A DNA stretch of 21,854 nt from Clostridiaceae bacterium (lineage in GTDB: Bacteria > Bacillota > Clostridia > Lutisporales > Lutisporaceae). Position numbers and translations under genes: made by a program. The notes under the pieces are model-generated. The model was not told the DNA's origin. It searched no databases and was given only the letters and a program-made list of their open reading frames with translations. The stretch spans positions 1 to 21,854 of the forward strand of contig JAQVFD010000005.1 in the NCBI GenBank assembly GCA_028697435.1. The letters run 5' to 3'. This document shows positions 1 to 9,132 of this stretch, piece after piece. Numbering within the stretch: the first letter of the stretch is position 1; each line of letters opens with the position of its first letter.

Positions 1-3000
1 TATTGAGCCATACGTCTGTACCATGAGACAACCCTGAAATTCTTACCAACTCAGCAAATGTTCGGGGCTGTGTGTCCATAAGCATCTGCCGTACGAACTT
101 TGTCCCGAATTCCGGTATTCCAAGACTTCCAACCTTACAGTCGATATCTTTGAGACTAATGTTCAGTACGTCTTCTGATGTAAACAGGCTCATTGTCTTT
201 GGATCATCCAAGGGTATATTATTTACATCAAAGCCGGTTATATCAACCAGCATTCTTATTATTGACGGAACATCATGTCCCAGTATATCCAGCTTTAAAA
301 GCCTCCCGCTTATGGAATGATAGTCAAAATGTGTAGTTATTATCGAGGATCCGGTATCGTCAGCAGGTCTCTGAATAGGAGTAAAATTATATATGTTTGT
401 ATAATCCGGTACTATCATGACTCCCCCCGGGTGCTGCCCTGTTGTCCTCTTAATCCCGGTACAGCCTTTGATAAGTCTGTTTGCCTCAGCGTTGTTTATC
501 TTAATCTCCTTTTCTTCATAGTATTTTTTTATAAACCCGTAAGCTGTTTTTTCTGCTATTGTACCTATGGTTCCCGCCCTGAAGACATTTCCGGTCCCGA
601 ATAGTTCTTCTGTGTATTTATGAGCCTCAGGCTGATACTCTCCTGCAAAATTCAGGTCAATATCAGGCTCTTTATCTCCTTCAAAGCCCAAGAACATCTC
701 AAAAGGTATATCATGACCTTCTTTTCTAAGTACCGTCCCGCATTGCGGACAATTGTCAGCTTTAAGGTCTGCTCCTGATTCTATAGATCCGTCAAGGAAA
801 AAGTGGGTATATTTGCATTTTGGGCACAGATAATGAGGCGGCAGTGGATTAACTTCAGTAATACCACACATTGTCGCAACAAACGAAGAACCTACAGAGC
901 CCCTTGAGCCTACCAGATAACCATCTTCCATAGACTTTGCAACAAGCTTTTGCGCTATAACATACATGACTGCATAACCGTTGTTTATTATTGAATTAAG
1001 CTCTTTTTCAAGCCTTTTTTCCACAACCTCCGGCAGTGCTTCTCCATAAAGCTCATGGGCCTTTTTCATGGTCATTTCCTTTATCTGCTCTTCAGCTCCC
1101 TCTATTTTGGGCGGATAAGTATCTTCGGGTATTGGAATAATATCTTCTATCTGCTCCAGTATCCTGTTGGGATTCAGCACAACAACCGAAAATGCAGCTT
1201 CCTTGCCAAGATATTCAAACTCCGCCAGCATTTCATCCGTTGTCTTAAAGTATAAGGGCGCTTGTTCATCTGCATCGGAATAACCCTGCCCGGCCATTAT
1301 TATTCGTCTGTATATTTCATCTTCAGGTTCAAGAAAGTGCACATCCCCTGTAGCAACTACCATCTTATTCAACTTCTTGCCCAGTTCAACAATCCGCCTG
1401 TTTATTGCTTCAAGCTCAATTTTACCGGCAATCATACCGTTTCTTACCAGGAACTCGTTGTTGCCGTTGGGTTGTATTTCCAAATAGTCATAGAATCTTG
1501 CATTTTCATAGATTGTGTTTTCATCCAGATTATTAAGAATACTTTTAAAAACTTCACCTGATTCGCAGGCAGAACCTATTATCAAACCCTCCCTATATTG
1601 CATAAGCAGGCTTTTCGGTATTCTTGGTTTTTTATAAAAATGATCCAAATGTGACTTTGAAATCAACTCATACAAGTTCCTTAATCCTGTCATATTCTTG
1701 ACCAATAGAATAATATGATAGTATTCACTTGTTTTATGATTTCTTTTTTCTGCTATGAGTTTGTTTATATCAATTAAGTTTTCGATTCCCTTGTTCTTCA
1801 TAATTTCAATGAACTTAAGCATTATTTCTGCTGTTGCTTCTGCGTCATCACCCGCTCTATGATGGTTATCAAGACTTATATTCAGGTGTTCACATACCAT
1901 TTCAAGTTTATGTCTTTTTAAACCGGTCAATAGCAGCCTTGAAAGCTGAAGTGTATCTATTATAGGATTATTTACTGTCAAGCCTAAATCTGTTGCCTTA
2001 GCCCTGATAAAACCACTGTCGAAGCTTGCATTGTGGGCTATCAAAGGTGAGTCCCCCACAAACTCAAGAAATCCCGGCAATATTTCCTTGATTGTATATT
2101 TGTCTTTAACCATTGAATCTGTTATTCCGGTCAGCCGTGTAATATTATCAGGTATTGGGATTTCAGGATTTATAAGCTCTGAATACCTGTCCGTGATCTT
2201 ACCCTGTTTAATTTTTACAGCACCAATCTCTGTTATTCTGTCTTTTGTGGGAGAAAGTCCCGTGGTCTCAATATCAAATACTGTAAATTCTTCATCAAAG
2301 CTTCTACTTACCGGATTATAGACTATGGGTACTCCATCATTAACAAAATAGCCCTCAACCCCGTATATAATCTTTATTCCATGGGTTTTAGACGCTTCAT
2401 AGGCCTCAGGAAATGCTTGTACTACACCATGGTCTGTAATGGCAATTGCCTTATGTCCCCAGGCTTTTGCTTTCTTAACAAGATCTGACGCAGAACAAAT
2501 GCCATCCATAGCACTCATCCCTGTATGGGCATGAAGTTCAACTCTTTTCATTTCGGCGTTATCCGTACGTATTGATTTTTCAGCTGCTGATATATTATTT
2601 GGATATATTACCAACTCTTTTATAAATTTATCATACTGGACATCGCCTTTTAACCGCACATACCTGCCGTCAATAATATTTGAAGCCAATTTAGCAAAAT
2701 CATTTTCTTCCCTGATAAAAATCTTTGCAGTAATTGAATTTGTATTATCTGTTATATTGAATGTTATTATGGTTTTGCCATTATTCAGTGTTTTTATTTC
2801 TGTGTTGAACATGCAACCTTGGATTACAACCCTTCCTGAATCCTCAGTTATTGAAGCTATACTCACAGGAGTATCTTTAAAAGGTCTTCCCATTATAAGT
2901 TCGTCCTTGTTCGAGGCTGCAGAGCTGTTGCTGCTGCTATTTTTGTTATTCTTAAGTGCTTCCGCTATTATTCTGTTTTCTTCTTCAAAATAGCACTTTA

Positions 3001-3499
3001 AATATTCATCCTCGCATAGCTTTTCTTCATCATCAAAGCTTATTAACACCCTCAATTTGATATTGAAATAATCACTAATATACCGTGCCAAAATATCGTT
3101 ACACTTTTTAGAGGTGAGGTATTCTGCCGCTTCCTCGGATTTCACCATAATCTTAATAATTTTATTTTCCGGCTTTATGACAGCATCCATAAGAAAACCC
3201 GTAAAAGACGGGTTGTTGGCAATTATTATCTTCTTTAGTTCCTCCCATTGTAATTCTGTAAGCTCATCTGCATCTATGTTAACTGATGATTCATCAATTA
3301 CTATTCGCACTTTGTTTAGTTTGAAATATTCTGCTATGGCTGATTCGATTTCTCCAAGCTCGGAAATAGAAGGTGCCCCCTTCAAGCTAATTATTATCTC
3401 CCATTCCCTTGCTTTTTTTAAAACTCTAATCTTTTTTAATTCGAACTTGTCCTTATATTGCAGAAAAAAATTCGAATCCAATCTCATGTCATCTTGCAT
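1..3499 (-). CDS. polC: DNA polymerase III alpha subunit, Gram-positive PolC type (3' end outside window)
   Basis: Replicative DNA polymerase with built-in 3'-5' proofreading. 1166 residues are visible; the family is usually about 1430-1450, so the C-terminal part of the polymerase (late fingers and beyond) is missing at the window edge. In order: an N-terminal domain and OB region (to about 310); the PHP domain beginning at H323-A-H325 and split by the exonuclease; the DEDD exonuclease with D409-I-E411 in FDIETTGL; the remaining PHP part; a zinc site with C892, C895, C917 and C920; and the palm acid pair in PDIDLNF (D946, D948). The start is the ATG at 3499 with GGAGG about 6 nt upstream. 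The frame is open throughout. It lies 13 nt after the GT2 gene and ends the operon, as in Bacillus, where proS rather than ispG/GT2 precedes it. Confidence 0.98.
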   Translation of the reverse strand, partial: MQDDMRLDSNFFLQYKDKFELKKIRVLKKAREWEIIISLKGAPSISELGEIESAIAEYFKLNKVRIVIDESSVNIDADELTELQWEELKKIIIANNPSFTGFLMDAVIKPENKIIKIMVKSEEAAEYLTSKKCNDILARYISDYFNIKLRVLISFDDEEKLCEDEYLKCYFEEENRIIAEALKNNKNSSSNSSAASNKDELIMGRPFKDTPVSIASITEDSGRVVIQGCMFNTEIKTLNNGKTIITFNITDNTNSITAKIFIREENDFAKLASNIIDGRYVRLKGDVQYDKFIKELVIYPNNISAAEKSIRTDNAEMKRVELHAHTGMSAMDGICSASDLVKKAKAWGHKAIAITDHGVVQAFPEAYEASKTHGIKIIYGVEGYFVNDGVPIVYNPVSRSFDEEFTVFDIETTGLSPTKDRITEIGAVKIKQGKITDRYSELINPEIPIPDNITRLTGITDSMVKDKYTIKEILPGFLEFVGDSPLIAHNASFDSGFIRAKATDLGLTVNNPIIDTLQLSRLLLTGLKRHKLEMVCEHLNISLDNHHRAGDDAEATAEIMLKFIEIMKNKGIENLIDINKLIAEKRNHKTSEYYHIILLVKNMTGLRNLYELISKSHLDHFYKKPRIPKSLLMQYREGLIIGSACESGEVFKSILNNLDENTIYENARFYDYLEIQPNGNNEFLVRNGMIAGKIELEAINRRIVELGKKLNKMVVATGDVHFLEPEDEIYRRIIMAGQGYSDADEQAPLYFKTTDEMLAEFEYLGKEAAFSVVVLNPNRILEQIEDIIPIPEDTYPPKIEGAEEQIKEMTMKKAHELYGEALPEVVEKRLEKELNSIINNGYAVMYVIAQKLVAKSMEDGYLVGSRGSVGSSFVATMCGITEVNPLPPHYLCPKCKYTHFFLDGSIESGADLKADNCPQCGTVLRKEGHDIPFEMFLGFEGDKEPDIDLNFAGEYQPEAHKYTEELFGTGNVFRAGTIGTIAEKTAYGFIKKYYEEKEIKINNAEANRLIKGCTGIKRTTGQHPGGVMIVPDYTNIYNFTPIQRPADDTGSSIITTHFDYHSISGRLLKLDILGHDVPSIIRMLVDITGFDVNNIPLDDPKTMSLFTSEDVLNISLKDIDCKVGSLGIPEFGTKFVRQMLMDTQPRTFAELVRISGLSHGTDVWLN

Positions 3500-3512
3500 A
3501 TTAACCTCCGAG

Positions 3513-4163
3513 TTACTTTGATTCCTTTTTCATATTATAGCTGCTTAGAATCTTTACAATATCCCAGTACATTTTAAGTCGTGCATGAACACCTTTGATA
3601 AGCCCCAGTTTTTCTTCTTTTGTTATATGGGTCATGTCCGGAAGGTCTACTTCCTGTACTCTTACAGAATGCTTCTCCACATATTTCGTCAAAGCAACCT
3701 CTACACCATATCTGGTTATATCAATATTGTGCAGTTTTTCAATAATTGATTTTTTTATCGCCCTCTGTCCGGAAAGATATGGTGTTACCTTCTGGGCCAG
3801 GTCCGTTACTATTCTTCCTTTTTTGAATATTCCTACTGACATATCCGCTTTATCATTAATAACAGGTTCTATTAGGTCTAAAACATGTTTTTCCGTAAGT
3901 CCTATCAGATCTGCATCCAAAAATAGAATTATCTCAGTTCCGCATTCATTTATCCCTGCCTTAATTGCACCGCCTTTTCCTACATTCTCATTGAGCTCTA
4001 TGACATCAGCACCGCAATCTCTTGCTATTTCTGCAGTCCTGTCAGTTGAACCGTCACTGACTACAATTACTTTTTGAATCTTTTCGATGCTCTTTACACA
4101 CTTTACTACGCCTGCAATTGTCTGTTCTTCATTATAGGCAGGAATCACCGCTGTTACATTCAT
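3513..4163 (-). CDS. Family 2 glycosyltransferase
   Basis: A 216-aa GT-A-fold glycosyltransferase that would transfer a sugar from a nucleotide-sugar donor. The N-terminal nucleotide-binding stretch VIPAYNEEQTI (about 6-16), SDGSTD (36-41), the glycine-rich NVGKGGA (60-66) and the metal-binding D83-A-D85 are all present. There is no transmembrane segment, so it should be cytosolic or peripheral, unlike polyprenyl-phosphate glycosyltransferases with C-terminal helices. The acceptor cannot be told from sequence; relatives include glucosyl-3-phosphoglycerate synthase-like and dolichyl-phosphate-mannose-synthase-like enzymes. The start ATG has AAGGAGG upstream. It sits between ispG (106-nt gap) and polC, and is not part of the Bacillus version of this order. 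Confidence 0.85.
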   Translation of the reverse strand: MNVTAVIPAYNEEQTIAGVVKCVKSIEKIQKVIVVSDGSTDRTAEIARDCGADVIELNENVGKGGAIKAGINECGTEIILFLDADLIGLTEKHVLDLIEPVINDKADMSVGIFKKGRIVTDLAQKVTPYLSGQRAIKKSIIEKLHNIDITRYGVEVALTKYVEKHSVRVQEVDLPDMTHITKEEKLGLIKGVHARLKMYWDIVKILSSYNMKKESK

Positions 4164-4269
4164 TCTGCTTCCTCCTTTTTGAATCCCTTATAGTACCTTG
4201 TAATACCCTGCTGTATGTAACTTGAAGAATTGCACGGTACTAGTATTATATTGGCATAGTATCCAAAAA
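4164..4269 (-). other. ispG-GT2 intergenic spacer with a distant 7-bp inverted repeat
   Basis: The spacer carries TAGTACC (4191-4197) and GGTACTA (4236-4242), complementary arms about 38 nt apart. A TATAAT hexamer on the minus strand (4250-4245) lies beside them, but I find no matching -35 at 16-18 nt. No T-tract follows, so this is not a terminator. It may be a weak RNA fold or chance. Confidence 0.3.
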
Positions 4270-5331
4270 TTATACTGATTGCATAGCTTCTATTTCCTTA
4301 ATAAGTTCATCGATAACATTTTCCTGAGGTATTTTTCTGATTATTTCACCTTTTAGAAATAACAAAAATTCTCCTTGCCCTCCTGCAATACCGACATCAG
4401 CTTCTTTGGCTTCTCCCGGTCCGTTTACTGCACAACCCATAACTGCAATTTTCATAGGTTTTTTTACATGTATATATCTTATCTTTTTTTCAACCTCTTC
4501 TGCAATTCTTATTAGGTCTACACAGGTTCTTCCGCAAGTGGGACAGGATACTATCTCGATACCTTCATTAATTAGCTTCAGACTCCTGAGTATCTCTTTT
4601 GCTGCATGTATTTCTTCTGTGGGATCTCCCGTTAAGGATACACGGATGGTATCCCCTATACCGTGATACAGAAGTATCCCCAATCCTACCGATGATTTCA
4701 CAGAGCCGGAAAGTAAGGTCCCTGCCTCGGTTATTCCTAAATGAAGCGGGTATTCCGTCACTTTTGAAGCCTTCATGTAGCTTTCTATTGTCAACATTAC
4801 ATCTGAAGACTTTATTGATACTACTATATCCTTAAAGTTCATAGACTCAATTAGTTTTATGTTGTTCAAAGCACTTTCTACCAGCGCATCAGCTGTAGGA
4901 CTTCCGTACTTCTTGAGCACCTCTTTTTCCAATGAACCGGAATTAATGCCGATTCTGACTGGTATTTCTCTCTCTTTTGCTGCTTCTATTACTTTTCTTA
5001 CTCTTTCATTGTCTCCTATGTTCCCCGGGTTTATCCTTATCTTATCGGCACCGCTTATAATTGATTGTATAGCCAGACGATAGTCAAAATGTATATCCAC
5101 AACCAAAGGTATCGATATTTTTCTTTTAATTTCCTTTACTGCCTCTGCAGCCTCCATATCGGGAACTGCGACTCTGATAATGTCACAACCTGCCTCTTCC
5201 AGCCTCTTAATCTGCTCAATTGTAGCCAATCTATCCTGAGTCCTTGTATTGGTCATTGACTGTATCAGAACCGGCAATCCGCCGCCTATATACCTGTCAC
5301 CGATTCTTATTTTTTTTGTATATATTGCCAT
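4270..5331 (-). CDS. ispG: 4-hydroxy-3-methylbut-2-enyl diphosphate synthase (MEP pathway)
   Basis: IspG (GcpE) reduces MEcPP to HMBPP, the penultimate step of the MEP isoprenoid pathway, using a 4Fe-4S cluster. The protein has 353 residues, normal for the short bacterial form. A TIM-barrel region (QSMTNTRTQD near 24-33, VVDIHFDYRLA near 77-87) precedes the cluster domain. The cysteines are in CPTCGR (C263, C266) and MGCAVNGPGE (C300), with the conserved glutamate E307. The start ATG lies 9 nt after the rseP stop with only a modest SD (TAGGGTG), which suggests translational coupling. Its operon contains a second MEP gene, dxr, and the prenyl-chain consumer uppS. Confidence 0.97.
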   Translation of the reverse strand: MAIYTKKIRIGDRYIGGGLPVLIQSMTNTRTQDRLATIEQIKRLEEAGCDIIRVAVPDMEAAEAVKEIKRKISIPLVVDIHFDYRLAIQSIISGADKIRINPGNIGDNERVRKVIEAAKEREIPVRIGINSGSLEKEVLKKYGSPTADALVESALNNIKLIESMNFKDIVVSIKSSDVMLTIESYMKASKVTEYPLHLGITEAGTLLSGSVKSSVGLGILLYHGIGDTIRVSLTGDPTEEIHAAKEILRSLKLINEGIEIVSCPTCGRTCVDLIRIAEEVEKKIRYIHVKKPMKIAVMGCAVNGPGEAKEADVGIAGGQGEFLLFLKGEIIRKIPQENVIDELIKEIEAMQSV

Positions 5332-5340
5332 AAAAACACC

Positions 5341-6348
5341 CTACCTGAAAATATCTATTAAGTTAAATCTTATAATATCTTTGTACATAAGGAATATTGA
5401 CAGCATCATAAGAGCTACAAGCCCCACAAAATGAACCATCCCTTCCTTTTCTGCAGGAAGAGGCTTTCTTCTAATCAGTTCAATAAATAGAAACAGCAGC
5501 CTTCCTCCGTCTAGAGCAGGTAATGGAAGCAGGTTAAGTATTCCAAGGTTCAGGCTTATTATGGCTGTGAGATAAAGCACGCTGATAAAACCTGTCTTGG
5601 CAGCTTCATTCATGTAAACAATTATTGAAATAGGTCCGCTTACTTCATCTGTGTCTGCTTTGCCTACAACCAACTGTCCCAGAAAGTTCAACATCATTTT
5701 GGATATGTTAACAGTCATATTTATTCCTTCCCTGATAGAGAATCCCGCTATTGTAACCTTTTGAGTAACGCCGATTACAATATCTTCTGTGCCGGGATTC
5801 TTAACCGGAATAAGTTTTACTTCCTTCTGAACTCCGTTTTTTTCAACCGTTACAGTTACTTGTTTTCCTTCATGTTTTGAAACCTCAGGCTTTATATCCT
5901 TCCAGTCATTAATTGTGACATCATTTATTTCAACTATCTTTTCTCCGGCTTTTATCCCTGCGGCTTCTGCGGGCATTCCCTTTGTCACCTGTCCAACAAT
6001 AGGAGCGGCAACCGGAGCAATCATCATAGAGTATATAAGTATTGTCACGATTATATTGAATAGCGGACCGGAAATAACAGAAAATATCCTGGTCATTATG
6101 GGACTATTATTAAAGGCACCCGGGGCATTGTTATCCTCATCCTCCCCAAGCATCAGACAAAATCCGCCAATTGGAAAAGCTCTTAAAGAATACATTGTCT
6201 CCCCGAATTTTTTCCCGATGATCTTTGGCCCCATACCCAGAGCGAATTCTACGACTTTAATCCCGCCCAATCTAGCGGCGGCAAAGTGTCCTGCCTCATG
6301 AACAAGTACAATTAAGTTGAATACCACAATCGCTGCAATTACTGACAT
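5341..6348 (-). CDS. rseP: Site-2 protease, RseP/RasP family
   Basis: Intramembrane zinc metalloprotease that cuts transmembrane anti-sigma factors and signal-peptide remnants (family knowledge). The 335-residue protein has the zinc motif HEAGH at 17-21 in the first membrane helix, one PDZ domain (about 117-182) and the second active-site motif ALDGG with D280, followed by a last helix. It has a single PDZ domain, shorter than the roughly 420-aa Bacillus RasP. The ATG overlaps the dxr stop by one base (TAATG), which indicates coupled translation; no strong SD is present (GGGGTG inside dxr). No cognate anti-sigma factor is encoded here, so its substrate is unknown. Confidence 0.95.
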   Translation of the reverse strand: MSVIAAIVVFNLIVLVHEAGHFAAARLGGIKVVEFALGMGPKIIGKKFGETMYSLRAFPIGGFCLMLGEDEDNNAPGAFNNSPIMTRIFSVISGPLFNIIVTILIYSMMIAPVAAPIVGQVTKGMPAEAAGIKAGEKIVEINDVTINDWKDIKPEVSKHEGKQVTVTVEKNGVQKEVKLIPVKNPGTEDIVIGVTQKVTIAGFSIREGINMTVNISKMMLNFLGQLVVGKADTDEVSGPISIIVYMNEAAKTGFISVLYLTAIISLNLGILNLLPLPALDGGRLLFLFIELIRRKPLPAEKEGMVHFVGLVALMMLSIFLMYKDIIRFNLIDIFR

Positions 6349-7508
6349 TATTTAATACACCCCAATTCATACAGATTAGTCAATGTCTTTCTGGACCATA
6401 GGTCAAGAGCTGACACTTCATCAATACTCATATTACTAATTATCTTATGCTTATCCAAAGTCTTTTCTATAAGATCTCCAATGGCAAGAAAGCTGATTTT
6501 TCCTGAAAGGAACAATTTTACTGCCTCTTCATTGGCTCCGTTCAAAACCACACATGCACTGTCACCCATACTAAGAGCCCTGAATGCAAGCTTCAGACAC
6601 TTAAACTTTTTCATATCAGGCTCATAAAATGTTAAATCACCTATAGCAGTTAAATTAAGCTTTTCACCGTTTGTAGGGAGTCTTTCCGGATATGTCAGAG
6701 CATATTGTATGGGAATTTTCATATCAGGCAGTCCTAACTGAGCTATAACTGCACCGTCAACAAATTCCACCGCCGAATGAATTATACTTTGCGGATGAAC
6801 ACATACCTCTATGGATTCCGGCATTATATCAAACAACCATCTGGCTTCTATAACCTCAAGCCCCTTGTTCATAAGTGTTGCAGAGTCTATTGTTATCTTT
6901 CTTCCCATAGACCAATTCGGATGCTTTAAAGCATCCTGCACAGTAACATTCTCCAGTTCCTTCAAGGTTCTGTTTCTGAATGGTCCTCCGGAAGCAGTAA
7001 GTATAATCTTTGATACTTCATTTTGTTTGCCTTTGGCAAGACATTGGAATATTGCCGAATGCTCACTGTCAACAGGAATCATCTTCACATTGTTCTTTTT
7101 TATTTCTTCGGTTATAATCCTGCCGGCAGTAACAAGAGTTTCTTTATTTGCAAGAGCTATATTCTTACCTGTTTTTATGGCATTATATGTAGGAATGAGT
7201 CCCGCTATACCAACAATCGCCGAAACCACAGTATCACAGCTTTCAGCAGTCGCCGCCTCCACTACACCTTCCCGGTCTGCAGCAACATAGGTCAATCCTC
7301 CTACCCGCCTCTTAAGCTCTTTATATTGTGATGCATCTCCTATAGCGGCAATTTTAGGCTTAAATTCCCTTACCTGCGCCTCCAGCAAATCAATGTTTGA
7401 ATAGGCTGCTAATGCATCTACTCTGAATTCTTCCTTGTATTCCCTTACAATATTCAGGGTCTGTGTACCTATTGAACCCGTAGACCCTAATATCGAAATT
7501 ACTTTCAT
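6348..7508 (-). CDS. dxr: 1-deoxy-D-xylulose 5-phosphate reductoisomerase
   Basis: First committed enzyme of the MEP pathway: DXP to MEP with NADPH. The N-terminal Rossmann motif GSTGSIG is at 8-14. Metal ligands are in VDSEHS (D147, E149) and NKGLEVIEA (E218). The substrate loop SGGPFR is near 173-178 and HPNWSMGRK near 196. The chosen ATG at 7508 gives 386 residues and follows GGAGGAAGG by about 7 nt; a longer frame would translate the ribosome binding site. A degenerate octamer repeat fills the gap to cdsA upstream. Downstream it overlaps rseP by one base. Confidence 0.97.
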   Translation of the reverse strand: MKVISILGSTGSIGTQTLNIVREYKEEFRVDALAAYSNIDLLEAQVREFKPKIAAIGDASQYKELKRRVGGLTYVAADREGVVEAATAESCDTVVSAIVGIAGLIPTYNAIKTGKNIALANKETLVTAGRIITEEIKKNNVKMIPVDSEHSAIFQCLAKGKQNEVSKIILTASGGPFRNRTLKELENVTVQDALKHPNWSMGRKITIDSATLMNKGLEVIEARWLFDIMPESIEVCVHPQSIIHSAVEFVDGAVIAQLGLPDMKIPIQYALTYPERLPTNGEKLNLTAIGDLTFYEPDMKKFKCLKLAFRALSMGDSACVVLNGANEEAVKLFLSGKISFLAIGDLIEKTLDKHKIISNMSIDEVSALDLWSRKTLTNLYELGCIK

Positions 7509-7527
7509 ATACAATCCTTCCTCCATT

Positions 7528-7576
7528 GCCCATCCCTAATCCCCGCAACCTCGGAACCCCGAAACCTCGTAACCTG
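7528..7576. repeat. Degenerate 8-bp tandem array with GCCCATCCCTAA boundary
   Basis: On the plus strand four core units of form GNAACCYC stand in line: GCAACCTC (7545), GGAACCCC (7553), GAAACCTC (7561) and GTAACCTG (7569, last base differs). The second base takes C, G, A and T, each once. Before them lie TAATCCCC and CCCATCCC in the same 8-bp register. The low edge is GCCCATCCCTAA (7528-7539). The array fills the cdsA-dxr gap from 3 nt after the cdsA stop to about 20 nt before the dxr start. It is probably transcribed, and its function is unknown. Confidence 0.75.
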
Positions 7577-7578
7577 AT

Positions 7579-8385
7579 TTATATCAAATCTCCTATTAGA
7601 ATAAAGTAATAATAAATGACCGGAACGGTAAAAAGAATACTATCGAATCTATCCAATATACCCCCATGTCCCGGAATCAGGTTCCCAAAATCTTTAATTC
7701 TCGTAAACCGCTTAATATATGAAGCGACAAGATCACCGATCTCTGAGGCAATACCACAGAGAAAGCCGGTTATTACAAAGTGTATCAGCCTTATTTCTAT
7801 TCCATAATTGTTTAATATTATACCTGTAATAATACTAAATATAATCGAACCTGCAATACCTCCAAAGGCTCCTTCTACTGTCTTCTTGGGGCTGATACTC
7901 GGGCACAGTTTTTTTCTCCCAAAATATATACCTACAAAATAGGCAAAGGTATCTGTAAACCACGCAGTCAGGAAAGGAAGCCACAAAATAATATTGCCGT
8001 ATTTCATGTTTTCAATGAATAGAAGATGGCTTATAAGAAAAGGTATATAAGTTATTCCTAATATATTTATGGATATTTCAGTAATACTATGCTTTAGTCT
8101 TATTATTTCCCATGTGAGTAAAGCGATAACAGAGAGTACAATAAGAAAGCCCGGCCTATCGAAGGTGATAGGAAGTAGAAACATGACATAATACAAAATA
8201 ACTGATATATATCCAACTGTTTTGTTTGTATTCATGCCAATATTGCTCATTGCTCTGTAATATTCAAATAATCCCATCAAGGAGACTGCTGCTGTAAAGA
8301 GATAAAGATACAGCCCTCTCGAGTACAAAATGAAAACTATAAGCGGTATACCAAGCAGTGCACTCAAAATCCTTATTCTTAACAT
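7579..8385 (-). CDS. cdsA: Phosphatidate cytidylyltransferase (CDP-diglyceride synthase)
   Basis: Makes CDP-diacylglycerol from phosphatidate and CTP, the branch point of phospholipid synthesis. It is an integral membrane protein with about seven to eight hydrophobic segments. The C-terminal family signature runs over about residues 222-248: S-Y-I-K-R, then KD (K231, D232) and PGHGGILDRFD. The start used is the ATG at 8385, giving 268 residues; an upstream in-frame GTG would include the GGAGG ribosome binding site. That site overlaps the uppS stop codon region, so the two genes are tightly linked. Downstream the octamer array separates it from dxr. Confidence 0.96.
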   Translation of the reverse strand: MLRIRILSALLGIPLIVFILYSRGLYLYLFTAAVSLMGLFEYYRAMSNIGMNTNKTVGYISVILYYVMFLLPITFDRPGFLIVLSVIALLTWEIIRLKHSITEISINILGITYIPFLISHLLFIENMKYGNIILWLPFLTAWFTDTFAYFVGIYFGRKKLCPSISPKKTVEGAFGGIAGSIIFSIITGIILNNYGIEIRLIHFVITGFLCGIASEIGDLVASYIKRFTRIKDFGNLIPGHGGILDRFDSILFTVPVIYYYFILIGDLI

Positions 8386-8396
8386 AATTACCTCCA

Positions 8397-9119
8397 CTAC
8401 TTCAACGCACCAAAACGTCTGTTCCTGCTTTGATATTCCATTATTGCTTCTTGCAGTATTCTCTCATCAAAGTCCGGCCATAGTTGGTCTATTAACAGCA
8501 TTTCACTGTATGCTCCCTGCCACAGTAAGAAATTGCTGATCCTCTGTTCGCCGCTTGTTCGTATTATCAAATCCGGATCAGGATCATATCCTGTATATAA
8601 ATATCCTGAAAACACTTTTTCATCAACAGAATTCATATCTATATTTCCATTTAGTAGATCTTGCATAATGCTCTTGCAGGCTTTCAGAATCTCTGCCCTG
8701 CCGCCATAGTTCAGTGCTATGTTGAACTGGAGGCCTACATTATTCTCTGTTAGCTTGACAGCTTCTTCTATTTCGATTCTTGTTTGAGCAGGGAGTACAT
8801 CAATTTCTCCCAGAAGCTTTATCTTAACTTTGTTCTTATGTAGTGAATTTACTTCTTTTCTCATGTACTCCACAAGTAAGCCCATTAAATAGTTCACTTC
8901 ATCCTGGGGGCGTTTCCAATTCTCCGTTGAAAATGCATATACTGTTAATATCTTTATTCCCAAATCACTGCAACTTTTAACTGTTTTCTTTAAAGCTTCC
9001 ATTCCTGCCTTGTGTCCCATTACCCTCGGCAGGTTCTTCTGTTGTGCCCAGCGTCCGTTTCCATCCATTATTATTGCTATGTGTATAGGAAGCCTTTCCT
9101 TATCAATTCCTCCAAGCAT
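8397..9119 (-). CDS. uppS: Undecaprenyl diphosphate synthase (cis-prenyltransferase)
   Basis: Extends farnesyl diphosphate with isopentenyl units to the C55 lipid carrier used for peptidoglycan and other wall polymers. The catalytic loop IIMDGNGRWAQ has D19, N21 and R23, and the C-terminal RTSGEQRISNF (about 187-197) binds the diphosphate of the homoallylic substrate. The length of 240 residues is normal. I chose the ATG at 9119 because AGGAGG lies 7 nt before it; a frame-extending start at 9149 would put that site inside the gene. A hairpin with a T-tract ends exactly at this ribosome binding site (separate entry). The partner genes dxr and ispG make its precursor. Confidence 0.97.
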   Translation of the reverse strand: MLGGIDKERLPIHIAIIMDGNGRWAQQKNLPRVMGHKAGMEALKKTVKSCSDLGIKILTVYAFSTENWKRPQDEVNYLMGLLVEYMRKEVNSLHKNKVKIKLLGEIDVLPAQTRIEIEEAVKLTENNVGLQFNIALNYGGRAEILKACKSIMQDLLNGNIDMNSVDEKVFSGYLYTGYDPDPDLIIRTSGEQRISNFLLWQGAYSEMLLIDQLWPDFDERILQEAIMEYQSRNRRFGALK

Positions 9120-9132
9120 CAGTGAACCTCCT

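Noticed and set aside
1..75. PolC truncation as a pseudogene
   Set aside because: The frame is open up to the first base of the window with conserved residues throughout; the end is simply the window edge.
3595..4077. Open plus-strand frame of 160 codons opposite the GT2 gene, and similar ones opposite dxr (6811-7290), fapA (14368-14835) and cheD (16811-17293)
   Set aside because: They lie fully antisense to clear genes, have no ribosome binding site, and their translations are low-complexity Ser/Ile/Phe-rich shadows.
4245..4250. TATAAT upstream of the GT2 gene as a promoter
   Set aside because: No -35-like hexamer stands 16-18 nt upstream; AT-rich spacers give such hexamers by chance.
7534..7539. 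CCCTAA as a telomere-like repeat
   Set aside because: It is a single copy at each array edge, not a tandem repeat, in a typical bacterial operon.
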